From Bacillota bacterium (lineage in GTDB: Bacteria > Bacillota > Clostridia > Lachnospirales > Lachnospiraceae): 64,000 nucleotides of DNA. Made by a program: the position numbers and the translations under genes. The notes beneath the pieces are model-generated. The model saw only the letters and a program-made list of their open reading frames with translations. It did no database searches and was not told where the DNA came from. Location of the stretch: assembly GCA_023391695.1 (NCBI GenBank), contig JAEWAK010000067.1, positions 31,708-95,707 of the forward strand, written 5' to 3'. This document shows positions 8,656 to 18,007 of this stretch, in pieces (position 1 is the stretch's first letter; every line of letters starts with the position of its first letter).

Positions 8656-8957
8656 TCTCCTTATATGAAATTTTCTTACAGTATCCTATGACTGCATCAT
8701 ATATCACCCAATTCGGGTTGTCAATATGAAAACCCGAGAAGTAACGGCGAAACAGGAAGGAATGCTTTGCAAAAGCTTCTACAATCCTGGTGGCGGATGT
8801 AATTACTTGTATTGGAAAGGTTCTATATCTTACTTAAAGTTCTGGGAAATGCTTATTTTGAGTCTCACTCAAAAAGAGAAAAAGTGTAACTGTCCACACT
8901 CAAACCGTTACACTTTTCCCCCTTTTACTGCAAATTCCAATCTGCAGCAGGCTTAAT
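8656..8957. other. Intergenic stretch between msrA and gntR
   Basis: Contains the msrA promoter region and the terminator at 8880-8917. A 76-codon plus-strand frame (8726-8956) runs through the terminator hairpin and lacks any recognisable feature, so I do not call it. Confidence 0.5.
8880..8917 (-). terminator. Terminator of the GntR-uxuB-uxuA locus
   Basis: Perfect 11-bp stem AAAAGTGTAAC / GTTACACTTTT with a 16-base loop. Read on the minus strand it is followed by TCTCTTTTT. It lies 40 bases past the gntR stop and would end transcription of the hexuronate genes. Confidence 0.8.
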
Positions 8958-9641
8958 TTATTTCATAATTTTAAAATAATCCGGATATTCTTTCTTTAAC
9001 TCTTCTTCATCTAATTTATACCTGGATAAATGCTTTGTAATAATATTCCTTGCCGATTCCTTATCTTTTCTTCGGATTGCATCCACTAAGCTGCGGTGGT
9101 CGGATATATTCTTGGAGTCTTTTATTACGGACAGGCTTAACCTCCGCACCCGGTCAAAATGGGTCATCATACCGCCAAGTAAATCATAAGTAAATTTTTT
9201 ATTACTGATTAAAAATAATAATTCATGAAATTCGTTATCCAGTTGGAGCAGTCTATCTTTTGCGGAATGTTCAAGATAAAATTCCTGCAATTTCAGATTC
9301 TCCTCAAGGAGAAGAAAATTCGCTTCATCTGCTATATCACAAGCTGTGTCTACCATGGCCTGTTCAAGAATTAACCGCACAAACCTGGCTTCATCCACTA
9401 ACTGGTTATCAATCAGAGAAATAAAGCTGCCTCTCTGGGGATATATCTCAACAATTTTAAGCTTGCTTAATTCGATTAAAGCTTCCCGGACGGGAGTCCG
9501 GCTCACACCCATCGCCTCTGCCAATTCATTTTCACTGACCATACTGCCCGGTACCAGATCCAGTGAAACAATATTATACTTTATGACACGATAAGCATAC
9601 TCCCGTGCTGTTTCTTTTCCGCTGCGTTCCAAAATGTACAT
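8958..9641 (-). CDS. GntR-family regulator (FCD/FadR subfamily), probable uronate regulator
   Basis: 227 aa. Residues 5-75 are a winged HTH of GntR type (AEAMGVSRTPVREALIELSKLKIVEIYPQRG). Residues 85-215 match the all-helical FCD ligand domain: its metal/ligand-binding residues plausibly include the His in NEFHELL and in DHRSLVDAI. GGAGGG precedes the ATG. It is the last gene of the block uxuA-uxuB-gntR, all minus, so likely senses a hexuronate such as fructuronate or mannonate and binds the palindrome upstream of uxuA (12596-12614). The ligand is inferred from context only. Confidence 0.85.
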   Translation of the reverse strand: MYILERSGKETAREYAYRVIKYNIVSLDLVPGSMVSENELAEAMGVSRTPVREALIELSKLKIVEIYPQRGSFISLIDNQLVDEARFVRLILEQAMVDTACDIADEANFLLLEENLKLQEFYLEHSAKDRLLQLDNEFHELLFLISNKKFTYDLLGGMMTHFDRVRRLSLSVIKDSKNISDHRSLVDAIRRKDKESARNIITKHLSRYKLDEEELKKEYPDYFKIMK

Positions 9642-9680
9642 GATATTCCCTCCGAATTCATGTTATTATAAAAAATTATG

Positions 9681-11288
9681 CTAGTCAAGATACTTTTTCA
9701 GCGTCTTGCGGACAGCACCCGTATCCTGGATCAATTCCGAAAATAAAGTTTCTACCTTAACCCCCAGCCCTGTCTCATATAAATTCAAGCCAAAGATGGT
9801 ATCGTTACTTAAGATATCTCTTAAAATTTCATGAACTTCTCCCTTATGCCCCAGCTTAATTCTTCCCAGAACCGGAGTTAAAGTATTAAGCATGGGATCA
9901 GGACTTAAATCAAACGCTTTACCATTATCATCGACTGCCATCAGGTAACGGCACCAGCCTGCCAGTACCAGCGGGATATACAGAAGGTCATTTACCTCTA
10001 AATCAGCCCTTTTTACATATGCCTTTATGGTTTCACCATAGCGGATACTCAGTTTTTGAGAGGTATCGCAGGCAATCCTCTGGGGAGTATCCGGCATAAA
10101 CGGATTCGGCAGCCTTACCATAAGTACTTCCTTAAGAAAATCCTTCGGGTCAATAATTCCGGGATCCGACACCACCGGCAGTCCCTCTTTATATCCCACT
10201 TTTTCTGCCAAGGCAGCCAGCTCCTTATCTTTCATCTCCTCCGAAATTTTATCATAGGACAATAAACAGCCATATATGGCTAATGCCGTATGTAAAGGAT
10301 TTAAACAGGTGCAGACCTTCATTTTTTCTACTTTATCGACGGTTTCCTTCTCTGTGAAAATAATGCCTCCCTGCTCAAGGGGCAGCCGTCCGTTTTTAAA
10401 ATTATCTTCAATCACCAGATATTGGGGCTCTTCTGCGTTTACAAAAGGAGCCACATAGGTATTTTTTGATGTAATAACCGTCGTGGTATCCTCAAAACCA
10501 GCTTCCTTCAGCATATTAATAACGGACTGGGCAGGCCTTGGTGTTATTTTATCAATCATGGTCCAGGGATAGGCAATATCCTCTTTTACATAAGTTAAAA
10601 ATTCCGGCTCTGCGATCCCGTTATCCGTCCACTGTTTGGCAAAGGCCGTAACTGCTTCATAAAGCCTGGTTCCGTTATGGGAACAGTTATCCATACTGAC
10701 TAAAGTTAATGGCAGCCTGCCGTTATGGAATCTTTCGTAACACAAAGCTGCTAATTTTCCGATATAACTGACGGCACTGGACGGTTTATGTTTAAAATCC
10801 TCAGCTACACTGCTTAAAAATTCCTGTTTATCATTGACCAGGCTATAGCCTTTTTCTGTTATGGTAAAGGAAACCATCTTTAAACCGGGGCTTTTAAAGA
10901 TTTCAGACAATCTGTTCCAGTCCTCCCTGTTCCCGGTATCCATGCAAAGGGCTTCGGCTATGCTGCCGATTACTTTTTTCTCTAAATTTCCGTCCGCTTT
11001 TAAGGTCACAAGCAGGCTTAGGTTGTCAAAATTTTTGTAACTTTTCTCTATTATCTCATAATCATAACCTTCCGCCACAACAATTCCGGTTTTTAATATC
11101 CCTCTGTTTAATAAGTCCTGGCATACGGCCGCCGGGAAGGCGCGAAAGATATTTCCGGCTCCAAAGTGAACCCACTCCGGATTTTCTTTCGTACGTTCCA
11201 TCATCTTATTCCGGTCATATTTCGGAAGTTCAAAACCCTTATCTTCCCATACACTTTTGTTTTCAAGTTCAACCTGTCTTAGTCTCAT
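9681..11288 (-). CDS. uxuB: Fructuronate reductase / mannonate oxidoreductase (mannitol dehydrogenase family)
   Basis: NAD-dependent enzyme interconverting D-fructuronate and D-mannonate. Start at 11288 (MRLRQVELENKSVW) has GGGAG upstream. Signs of the long-chain mannitol dehydrogenase family: WVHFGAGNIFRAF near the N-terminus (Rossmann loop), SMDNCSHNG in the middle, VYGCLL-like KVCTCLNPLHTALAIYG with the catalytic-region His, and a C-terminal helical domain. Length 535 aa. Next to uxuA, so uronate rather than mannitol use is favoured. An altronate oxidoreductase role cannot be excluded from sequence alone. Confidence 0.88.
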   Translation of the reverse strand: MRLRQVELENKSVWEDKGFELPKYDRNKMMERTKENPEWVHFGAGNIFRAFPAAVCQDLLNRGILKTGIVVAEGYDYEIIEKSYKNFDNLSLLVTLKADGNLEKKVIGSIAEALCMDTGNREDWNRLSEIFKSPGLKMVSFTITEKGYSLVNDKQEFLSSVAEDFKHKPSSAVSYIGKLAALCYERFHNGRLPLTLVSMDNCSHNGTRLYEAVTAFAKQWTDNGIAEPEFLTYVKEDIAYPWTMIDKITPRPAQSVINMLKEAGFEDTTTVITSKNTYVAPFVNAEEPQYLVIEDNFKNGRLPLEQGGIIFTEKETVDKVEKMKVCTCLNPLHTALAIYGCLLSYDKISEEMKDKELAALAEKVGYKEGLPVVSDPGIIDPKDFLKEVLMVRLPNPFMPDTPQRIACDTSQKLSIRYGETIKAYVKRADLEVNDLLYIPLVLAGWCRYLMAVDDNGKAFDLSPDPMLNTLTPVLGRIKLGHKGEVHEILRDILSNDTIFGLNLYETGLGVKVETLFSELIQDTGAVRKTLKKYLD

Positions 11289-11412
11289 ATTAACTCCCAT
11301 CTGTGCGCTTTGGCGCACGTACAAATCAGGATGTTGAAAAAACTGCTTTGTTTTTTCACTCTAACACCCATGCATATCGCAAGCCTGTTTACGGTAACGC
11401 CACAAACAAAAG

Positions 11413-11466
11413 GAGTGAAAGAAGTTTTTTTGTGGAACCCTTTCCTATTTTTACTTTCTTTCACTC
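11413..11466 (-). terminator. Hairpin between uxuA and uxuB
   Basis: Arms GAGTGAAAGAAG and CTTTCTTTCACTC pair over 12 bases. In the minus direction it is followed by CCTTTTG. It sits in the 198-base gap between uxuA and uxuB and could attenuate uxuB, or stabilise the uxuA transcript. Confidence 0.45.
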
Positions 11467-11485
11467 ATTCCGAGTTTTTTTAATT

Positions 11486-12568
11486 TTAAAGGTGCCTGTT
11501 TTTCCCATCCGCCTTTACAATTGCTTCCCACAATCCATTTAAATAAGTTGCTCCTAAAGCGCGGTCATACAAGCCGTATCCGGGCATAGCTACTTCTTCC
11601 CAGATTGCCCGGCCATGATCCGGCCTGATAGGCCCGTCAAACCCGGCTTCATAAAGAGCTTTCATAATTTCATACATATCAAAGGAGCCGTCACTGGAAA
11701 GATGCGCCGCTTCATCAAATTTACCCGGAGCATGATGAATTAGATTACGGACATGGGCAAAATGGATCCTTCCTTTTGCCGTACGGATAATTTCGCATAT
11801 ATCATTATGAGGGTTGGAGCCATAGGACCCGCTGCACATGGTAATACCGTTAAATTCAGCATCTATGGCTTTTAACAGCCTGATTACACTGTCTTTACCG
11901 GTCATGATTCTAGGCAGGTTAAATACCGGCCAGGCTGGATCATCCGGGTGGATTGCCATCTTAATGTTGTATTTTTCACATACGGGGCGTATTCGATTTA
12001 AGAAATAAACCAGGTTGTCAAATAATTTTTCGCTATCCACCCCTTTATATAATTCAAACAATTCCTTAACATGGGCCAGTCTCTCCGGTTCCCATCCCGG
12101 CAGCACAAAACCGTTGCTCTTTGTGTCAATCTGGCTGAATAATTTTTCCGGGTCTATTTTATCAATTAATTCCTGGTCGTAAGACAATACCGTAGAACCG
12201 TCCGTACGCATTTTAGCCAGATCCGAACGTGTCCAGTCAAATACCGGCATAAAATTATAGCAAACCATATGTATATCTGCTTTACCTAAGTTTTCTAACG
12301 TGGCAATATAATTGTCAATATATTTTTCTCTTTCCGGAAGCCCTATTTTAATGGCATCATGGATATTTACGCTTTCAATTCCCACTATTTTAAGACCACT
12401 GGCTTCAACCTCCTCTTTTAATTTTAATATATCCTCCAGGGTCCATACCGCCCCTGCAGGTACGTCATACAAAGTTGTGATAATACCGGTTACACCGGGT
12501 ATCTGCCTGATTTGCTGCAAGGTTACAGAATCATGTTTACTGCCAAACCAACGAAAAGTCATTTGCAT
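11486..12568 (-). CDS. uxuA: Mannonate dehydratase
   Basis: Dehydrates D-mannonate to 2-keto-3-deoxygluconate in hexuronate catabolism. Start at 12568 (MQMTFRWFG) has GGAGG seven bases upstream. The TIM-barrel family pattern is plain: MTFRWFG, GVTGIITTLYDVP, ESVNIHDAIK, HMVCYNFMPVFDWTRSDL, IHPDDP (metal-binding His), MCSGSYG, HFAHVRN and IRPDHGR. Length 360 aa is normal. Promoter-proximal gene of the locus. 2-Keto-3-deoxygluconate kinase and aldolase are not in the window. Confidence 0.96.
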   Translation of the reverse strand: MQMTFRWFGSKHDSVTLQQIRQIPGVTGIITTLYDVPAGAVWTLEDILKLKEEVEASGLKIVGIESVNIHDAIKIGLPEREKYIDNYIATLENLGKADIHMVCYNFMPVFDWTRSDLAKMRTDGSTVLSYDQELIDKIDPEKLFSQIDTKSNGFVLPGWEPERLAHVKELFELYKGVDSEKLFDNLVYFLNRIRPVCEKYNIKMAIHPDDPAWPVFNLPRIMTGKDSVIRLLKAIDAEFNGITMCSGSYGSNPHNDICEIIRTAKGRIHFAHVRNLIHHAPGKFDEAAHLSSDGSFDMYEIMKALYEAGFDGPIRPDHGRAIWEEVAMPGYGLYDRALGATYLNGLWEAIVKADGKNRHL

Positions 12569-12595
12569 AATAAAATCCTCCTTAAATATATTCAC

Positions 12596-12614
12596 TTGTA
12601 TACTAGTATGTATA
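12596..12614. promoter_or_regulatory. Palindromic operator candidate upstream of uxuA
   Basis: TTGTATACTAGTATGTATA contains a perfect 10-bp palindrome ATACTAGTAT extended imperfectly. It sits 28 bases before the uxuA start, in the place where an FCD-type GntR repressor commonly binds. Assignment to the local GntR protein is inference. Confidence 0.5.
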
Positions 12615-12740
12615 TTAATACTTTACTCTCTAGGATACATTTTGTCAACTAAAAAAGAGTACATAAAAGTTACAGTTCAGACATGGATGCTGCGTGGTGT
12701 TTTCTGTAAGTGAAGCTGAACGAACGTCACGGTAAACATC

Positions 12741-12868
12741 TAAAAAGGGGCTGTTGCAAAATAGCTTCAACGCCCCTAACTAAAGGATTGGGTGTATAAT
12801 AATATATTGTTATACACCCAGTCCTTTTCATAGAGTAAATTAAGCTATTTTGCAACAGCCCCTTTTTA
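12741..12868. repeat. MITE-like inverted-repeat element, copy B
   Basis: 128 bp bounded by perfect inverted repeats of at least 26 bp (AAAAAGGGGCTGTTGCAAAA at each end). Inside is a second near-perfect palindrome around GGATTGGGTGTATAA. The core is homologous to copy A at 8003-8081. The ends resemble the terminal repeats of several IS families (GGCTGTTGCAAAA type), so a non-autonomous relic is likely. No transposase is present in the window. Confidence 0.75.
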
Positions 12869-12880
12869 TCCGATGGCTTA

Positions 12881-13612
12881 TTATGATAATTTTAATATAT
12901 ATAAGGATGCAACAACGCTGCCCGGTGAAAGTATCGGGAAACCGATGGTTGCAAAGGAATCATTACATATGGTTATAGTAGCAGGTGCCGTAGCAACTTC
13001 AACGATTGCAGAGATTTCTATTATATTTGTTGCCGCAAAAGCGCCGGCAGTTCCGCCTGGTATTGGTACTCCGTTTAAATTAATGGATATTGACGTCAAA
13101 GCACCGATAACATCTGCCATAAAGGATACCAGGTAAAAACCGGGCTCTGTAAGAACCGTTTCCGTTGTATTCGGTAAGGTAATTCCCGTAGGAACAGCCG
13201 GGACATTACCGCTTGGAAATATGAAATCATCGCCGCCGAGGATTGTAAGAGAACAATCCGTACTAAAACGATATACAAAGCCTCCTATGCTGCCTTGCCC
13301 AGGAGGACCCTGCGGGCCTTGCGGACCTTGCGGGCCGGGAGGGCCAATCGAACCGGGAAGACCTGCTTCACCTTGAGGACCCTGCGGACCGGTGACTCCT
13401 GGAGTGCCTTGCGGACCTGCCGGGCCTGGTATTCCGGGCGACCCGGCCGGACCAGGTTCTCCCTGTGGGCCTGCCGGACCAATCGAGCCGGTGGCTCCGG
13501 TTGCTCCGGTTAAACCAATTGGACCCTGTTCACCTTGCGGACCAGTCGGACCAATTGGGCCTGGTGCTCCTGCCGGACCGGTTGCACCCGTGGCTCCGGT
13601 GGCTGCATCTTT
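12881..13612 (-). pseudogene. Collagen-like (BclA-type) surface protein, 5' end missing
   Basis: Open frame of 243 codons with no start codon; a TAA at 13613-13615 closes it upstream. The first ~106 residues are continuous Gly-X-Y triplets rich in GPQGPQG, GATGATG and GPAGP. The remaining ~135 residues form a beta-rich domain (GNVPAVPTGITLPNTTET, FYLVSFMADVIG) like the C1q/TNF-like trimerising head of exosporium glycoprotein BclA. In spore formers such proteins coat the exosporium. The break inside the triplets lies about 50 bases from a serine recombinase gene, so the 5' part was probably displaced by that element. A frame on the other strand is a shadow. Confidence 0.8.
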
Positions 13613-13641
13613 TTATACACAACTTTGCTGAATAAATAAAA

Positions 13642-13679
13642 GAGAACATTTTAAGTCGGCTTTATCCGACCCGGTTCTC
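13642..13679 (-). terminator. Terminator overlapping the recombinase stop
   Basis: Two-part stem: outer GAGAAC/GTTCTC and inner GTCGG/CCGAC, followed on the minus strand by TTTTATTTATT. It contains the recombinase stop codon and separates it from the collagen-like relic. Confidence 0.5.
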
Positions 13680-15353
13680 AATCACGGTTAGTTCACGGCG
13701 ATTATTTTCAATAAAATCGACCACACGTTTATATTGATCAGCAAAGGTAAATTCAATTTTGATTTCTCCGCCTTCACACACGAATATAGTATCAATGAGC
13801 TCCACTAAAATTCCACGTTCAAGGCGATTAATATTCCGGTACTTCAAAAAACTATCCAGATATGGTTCATCTGTGTGTATACCTTCTGCCATTGTTCGAA
13901 TCTCATCGTTTAGATTTTCGATTGTTTGTTTTAATTGCAAAGATTGCTCTTCAAATTTATTTTTCATTCTTAGATAATTTTCTTTGGAAATATCTCCACT
14001 TTTCCAATCCAGATAGAGATTATCTATTACGCTTGTAAGCTTAGCTAACTCCTGCTCACGGAGTTTTAGAATACTGGTTAATCTATTTGATTGAGTGCAA
14101 ACAATAGGTGCTTTATTAATATCCTCAATAATTTTAGCCAGAGATTCAACTAAATCAATCTGTTTTTGAATAGTTATCAAAACTGCTTCATACAAGGCAT
14201 CCTCTCGAATTGAATGATTTGTGCATTTTGTTTTTGACTTATCCCTATAAGTTCTGCATGCATAATATATTCTTTCCTTAGATTTTTTCCTGGTCAAAGC
14301 TCTATTACAATCAGCACAGCGTACAAATCCTGAAAATAAATAGAGTTCTTTTTTTGTCGGTGATGTTCTTGTATCACGCTGATGCAGGCTTTGTGCCTTA
14401 TCAAAAATTTCCTTATCGATAATAGGCTCATGCATACTTTCCTTTATAACCCAATCTTCTTCGGGAATACTTACTTTATCGTGTACTTTGTAACTTATAA
14501 CTTTTTGCCGTCCTTGTACCATATTGCCAATATACATTTGATTTTTCAGAATTCGAGTAACTGTGCTGGGCTCCCATAATCCATTATTATCAAAAACATG
14601 AGGATTATAATACTGGAATCCATTCTGACTTTTATAAGCGCTGGGATTTGGCATTCCTAACTCATTGAGTTTTTTAGTAATACCAATTTTACTCATTCCA
14701 TCAAAAGTAAACCAATTATAAATGTCTCGTACTATTTGGGCAGCACCTTCGTCAATGATTAAATGATTTTTATCATTTGGATCTTTTTTAAAGCCATATG
14801 GAGCAAAAGCTCCAATAAACTCTCCTTTTCTTCGTTTGGTGGACAATGTTTCACGTACATCATTTGAAGTTCTGCAAGCAAACCGATCATTCATTAAGCC
14901 TGTAATTGGAACCTCAAGGTTTTGGATTGTTTCAGGGCGAAGAAAGCTATCAACTTTCGGATCACTGATAGTAATGAATCTGGTGTTATGAAGCGGAAAG
15001 TAATTCTCCAAAAAATATCCCTGATCAGAATAATTTCGGAATGCTCGCGACAGATTTTTGCAAATGACACAGTTAACCTTATAAGTCTCTATATCATGCA
15101 TCATTCTTTTAAAATCAGGACGCTCATAGTCCGTTCCTGTTAGTCCGTCATCGATGTAAAAATCAACTATAACATACTCTTCTTCAAAGAAATGCTCCAA
15201 GTAATCTATAATTATTTTTTTTTGATTTGTTACGCTCAAACTCTCATCATTTCCGTCATCTTTCGAAAGCCGGATATAAATGGCTATGTACCAAATTAAC
15301 TTTTTGCCTACATTTTTAATACCTGTATCGTACTGTTTACGAATACGAGCCAT
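13662..15353 (-). CDS. Large serine recombinase
   Basis: 563 aa. Residues ~20-165 form the resolvase catalytic domain: IAIYIRLSKDD holds the nucleophilic Ser, with DFYIDDGLTGTDYERPDFKRM and LSRAFRN downstream. A recombinase domain follows (GAFAPYGFKKDPND, RDIYNWF). A zinc ribbon (CADCN near residue 355, then CRTY and CTNHS) and a coiled coil end the protein. This layout matches TnpX/phiC31-type integrases of Clostridial transposons. An excellent GGAGG site precedes the ATG. It lies between a truncated collagen-like gene and a small mobile-element protein, so it probably drove an integration here; attachment sites are not identifiable from one side. Confidence 0.93.
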   Translation of the reverse strand: MARIRKQYDTGIKNVGKKLIWYIAIYIRLSKDDGNDESLSVTNQKKIIIDYLEHFFEEEYVIVDFYIDDGLTGTDYERPDFKRMMHDIETYKVNCVICKNLSRAFRNYSDQGYFLENYFPLHNTRFITISDPKVDSFLRPETIQNLEVPITGLMNDRFACRTSNDVRETLSTKRRKGEFIGAFAPYGFKKDPNDKNHLIIDEGAAQIVRDIYNWFTFDGMSKIGITKKLNELGMPNPSAYKSQNGFQYYNPHVFDNNGLWEPSTVTRILKNQMYIGNMVQGRQKVISYKVHDKVSIPEEDWVIKESMHEPIIDKEIFDKAQSLHQRDTRTSPTKKELYLFSGFVRCADCNRALTRKKSKERIYYACRTYRDKSKTKCTNHSIREDALYEAVLITIQKQIDLVESLAKIIEDINKAPIVCTQSNRLTSILKLREQELAKLTSVIDNLYLDWKSGDISKENYLRMKNKFEEQSLQLKQTIENLNDEIRTMAEGIHTDEPYLDSFLKYRNINRLERGILVELIDTIFVCEGGEIKIEFTFADQYKRVVDFIENNRRELTVIENRVG

Positions 15354-15409
15354 TGGACCTCCTTCCCTCCATAATCACGCTATTATTATACCACACTGGA
15401 TATGGAAAA

Positions 15410-15670
15410 TCATCCATTTTTCAAGCGCATGAAATAACTGCTCAACAAGGTGCTAAGTTCTTTCCCATCGGCCTTAAAAGATACCTGAACCGGTGTCTTT
15501 CCACATAGAAAGCAGTATGGATTTTTCACTAACTCCAGATATTTTGATATTCGTTCTTCTAAAGATGAAAAGGCATCGATTTTTACTGTTTTCACATCGA
15601 CTAATGAAGTTTTACTCATGTGTTCTATTTTCATGCAACTCATTTTTTCAAGTTCTTTATATTGCAGCAT
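15410..15670 (-). CDS. Small mobile-element protein (NPYCF motif family)
   Basis: 86 aa ending in a stretch with KNPYCFLCGKTPVQVSF. I recognise this LVD.KTVKID...NPYCF...V.V.F pattern from short proteins carried on Clostridial integrative elements (from memory, DUF6870). Function unknown. It lies 57 bases upstream of the serine recombinase on the same strand, consistent with one mobile unit. The start at 15670 has a weak GGGGGAAG site. Confidence 0.65.
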   Translation of the reverse strand: MLQYKELEKMSCMKIEHMSKTSLVDVKTVKIDAFSSLEERISKYLELVKNPYCFLCGKTPVQVSFKADGKELSTLLSSYFMRLKNG

Positions 15671-16089
15671 TCAAGCTTCCCCCTTTAATAAACTCTATAT
15701 ACTTTATTCATTACCGCTTGTACGATATGTTGTTGAAAATAAACAGATGAACCATTAAAACGACACACCTCTCCGGTCCATTTCCTGTGCTCTCTATGAC
15801 CACGTGTTTTCAGGTTGCGCTGTGCACTATTTAATTTACGGGTATGCCCTAGCAATGTGATGTTATGGCATATACTATCCCTAAAACCTGTATAACTTCC
15901 GATGAGGGGCTATAAAAGATTATCAAGGTCCAAAAAATCAGGTATAAAGCCACTTACAGATTGTCCTTACACCTAATAAACATGAATTAAAAATAACTTT
16001 TTCCTCAAAAGCTTAATATAAATTTATATTTTTAAATAATTTTATTCTTTTATATTCGTAGTCAATAAGCAGCGGAAAGGACGATTAAA
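15671..16089. other. Intergenic stretch without recognisable genes
   Basis: About 420 bases with no convincing frame on either strand and no hairpin I trust. It may hold the outer end of the recombinase element. A ribosome-like GGAAAGGA at its right end serves the HAD relic. Confidence 0.4.
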
Positions 16090-16638
16090 ATGAGCAAAAT
16101 TCTATGCATGGATTTCAATATGACACTTTTTGATCATCAAACCCGAGGTATATATAAATTCGTTCTGGCATCTGTCCATAATTTTAATGAAATGGAAAAT
16201 CTTTTAATGAAAGACTTATTAAAACTGGATGGAATGATCCATGCTAATGGCTCTATTGTTGAAACAAATGGCCATGTATTACATGAATTCTTTTTAAAGA
16301 GTGACCTGCTCCACTCAGTAATTCTATTTGCTTTGGCGCATTAGCCTTTAAAAGGCCTTTCCCCTTTATCATCTATCCGTAATCACGAGAATTTATTTAG
16401 AAAAATGTCCCGTTCTCTTTTCCTGGATGATACCGTTGATACAGCTACCCTGATTAAGCCGGTTTTCCATCATTAAGTGCTCCTACCATGTCATAAAAAG
16501 GAGGACTGATGTAATTCCATAAAAAATATCTCAAAAGCCGGAGTTATGAAATTACTACTTGAATACTGAAACCTGACCTATAAAGATGTGGTTGCCATTG
16601 GGGACGGTATTATACCCCGTGGGGATGTATTGGTATGA
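16090..16638 (+). pseudogene. Cof-type HAD phosphatase relic
   Basis: A decayed sugar-phosphatase-like gene. 16090-16344 starts MSKILCMDFNMTLFDHQT, matching the HAD opening DxDGTLFDH except that the catalytic second Asp and Gly are lost. It jumps, with the ATGR motif deleted, to LDGMIHANGSIVE (the cap-region strand). About 200 bases on, broken by stops, comes ISKAGVMKLLLEY, then a stop, then KDVVAIGDG, which is HAD motif IV. Order and spacing match one gene with internal deletions. Non-functional. Confidence 0.75.
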
Positions 16639-17502
16639 TAAGTATGTCTGCCTGTCAAATGTCAAAGTGATATGGATTTATTTATGTAGATTTGGTTGAC
16701 ACGGGTAATGATACCTATGAAAGAAGAAAAAATCATTCTATTGGTAAAAGCAAGTGATTGCCACAAACGGTAAAGACTTGAGAAATATACAAATACTATT
16801 AGAAGAGAGAACGTCTCTAATTAGTTTAATGAACTGAGACACCCCCTTTTTACGTAGCCTTAAAAACTAAAGATTTGACTTATTGAAATATACCTACTTT
16901 TGGCCATATCGTAGTACAAGCCATAACCAGCCGGCAGAGTGTGTGCTACTTAGGCAAAACTTATTTAATTCACATTTATTTTAATAGGAATTACTTTCGA
17001 AATTTTCTGGTTTCAGCATTGGAGAAGAAGCCGTATTCCCGGGGTGCCTCGTTGTCAAAAACGGATATCCCTATAAATGACAATCCTAGTAGCGGAATTA
17101 AATTTTATGAAAAAGAGGCTACTTAATATCAGAGATTATCATGGATTATAACTGGTTATCCAGCAGATTACCTGACGGTTCATCTGTAAGACCTTAAAAG
17201 TTATAGCAAGATTGAATATGAATATAAGGGAAGAACCAATAATTCGGAAAAATCAATTAATTCCGAATTATTAGTTCCTACCCTACTTTCATATAATAAA
17301 TTAATATTATCTTTATATCATAATACTGGCGTCAAAAGGTAAAATACAAGAATTCATATGCTGATATGTACAAAATAATAGCATTAAAATGCTCTATGAG
17401 AACTTCTTGAGATACTTTTTTTGTGCAGTTTCGCTCTCTAGCTATTTGTAAAAGGACCCTTTGACCCCAGCATCATATCATTCGTATAATTCATATTATT
17501 TC
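16639..17502. other. Decayed stretch between two relic genes
   Basis: 864 bases with many stops in all frames. A 61-codon plus frame at 16941-17126 ends in a soluble-looking SKTDIPINDNPSSGIKFYE but has no start context; I could not assign it. No RNA gene or repeat recognised. Confidence 0.4.
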
Positions 17503-17848
17503 TTATTTACATAAAACAACCGTAACGTCATTTACATTGGTTCCGGTTGCTCCGGTCATAATTAAACCTTCCACTGCTTCTAGTCCATGATAAAAATCAT
17601 TATTATTCGGTATCTCATTCAAGATACTTACAGAAGGTTTCCCCGTCTGTGGTGAAGTTCTTTTCACCCATGATAAACTTAGGAACATTGATATACATAT
17701 ACTCCTGTTCAAATCTGGAAGATATCTTAGCACCTTCCTTTGTGTCCTCCGGTGAAAGCTGTGACCGGACTGACCCTAATAGAAAGCCAGTGTTCTGGTA
17801 TTTAACCCACTGCTGCCAGCTGTGTAAGTTAATCGGAGTGACTGATAC
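17503..17848 (-). pseudogene. Glycerate kinase (MOFRL type) 3' relic
   Basis: The frame 17503-17733 ends FYHGLEAVEGLIMTGATGTN followed by VNDVTVVL, the C-terminal signature of MOFRL-type glycerate 2-kinases (usually TGPTGTNVND). The adjacent frame 17615-17848 carries TDGETF, which precedes it in the family, so a frameshift separates them. No start and no intact upstream domain. Upstream decay may extend to ~17970. Glycerate kinase fits a uronate or glycan catabolic setting but is dead here. Confidence 0.65.
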
Positions 17849-18007
17849 TTAATCTTGGATTCAAGGGTCAGACAGAGAAGTCTCATTCCTGTCATCGCCG
17901 GCTGGATACCTCCATCATCAGCTTCCAGAACCGTATGTCTCACGAACTTATTCTGCCCATCTACATTCTCCACAGTATAAGCCCCTCTAGTCCACCTTTT
18001 TTACTGC

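Noticed and set aside
8726..8956. 76-codon plus frame
   Set aside because: It contains the terminator hairpin and has no family signature.
12873..13136. 87-codon plus-strand frame MAYYDNFNIY
   Set aside because: It is the mirror of the collagen-protein head and starts inside copy B of the repeat element.
13285..13610. CRISPR-like repetition of short GC-rich units
   Set aside because: The period is nine bases and codes Gly-X-Y triplets; there are no spacers.
13285..13631. Proline/arginine-rich frames on both strands of the triplet-repeat region
   Set aside because: Gly-X-Y coding gives open shadow frames; the GPQGPQG frame on the minus strand continues into a folded head domain.
17530..17560. 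Possible copy of the collagen repeat, sharing TCCGGTTGCTCCGGT
   Set aside because: The match is one TGATGT unit, which belongs to the glycerate kinase signature; no triplets surround it.
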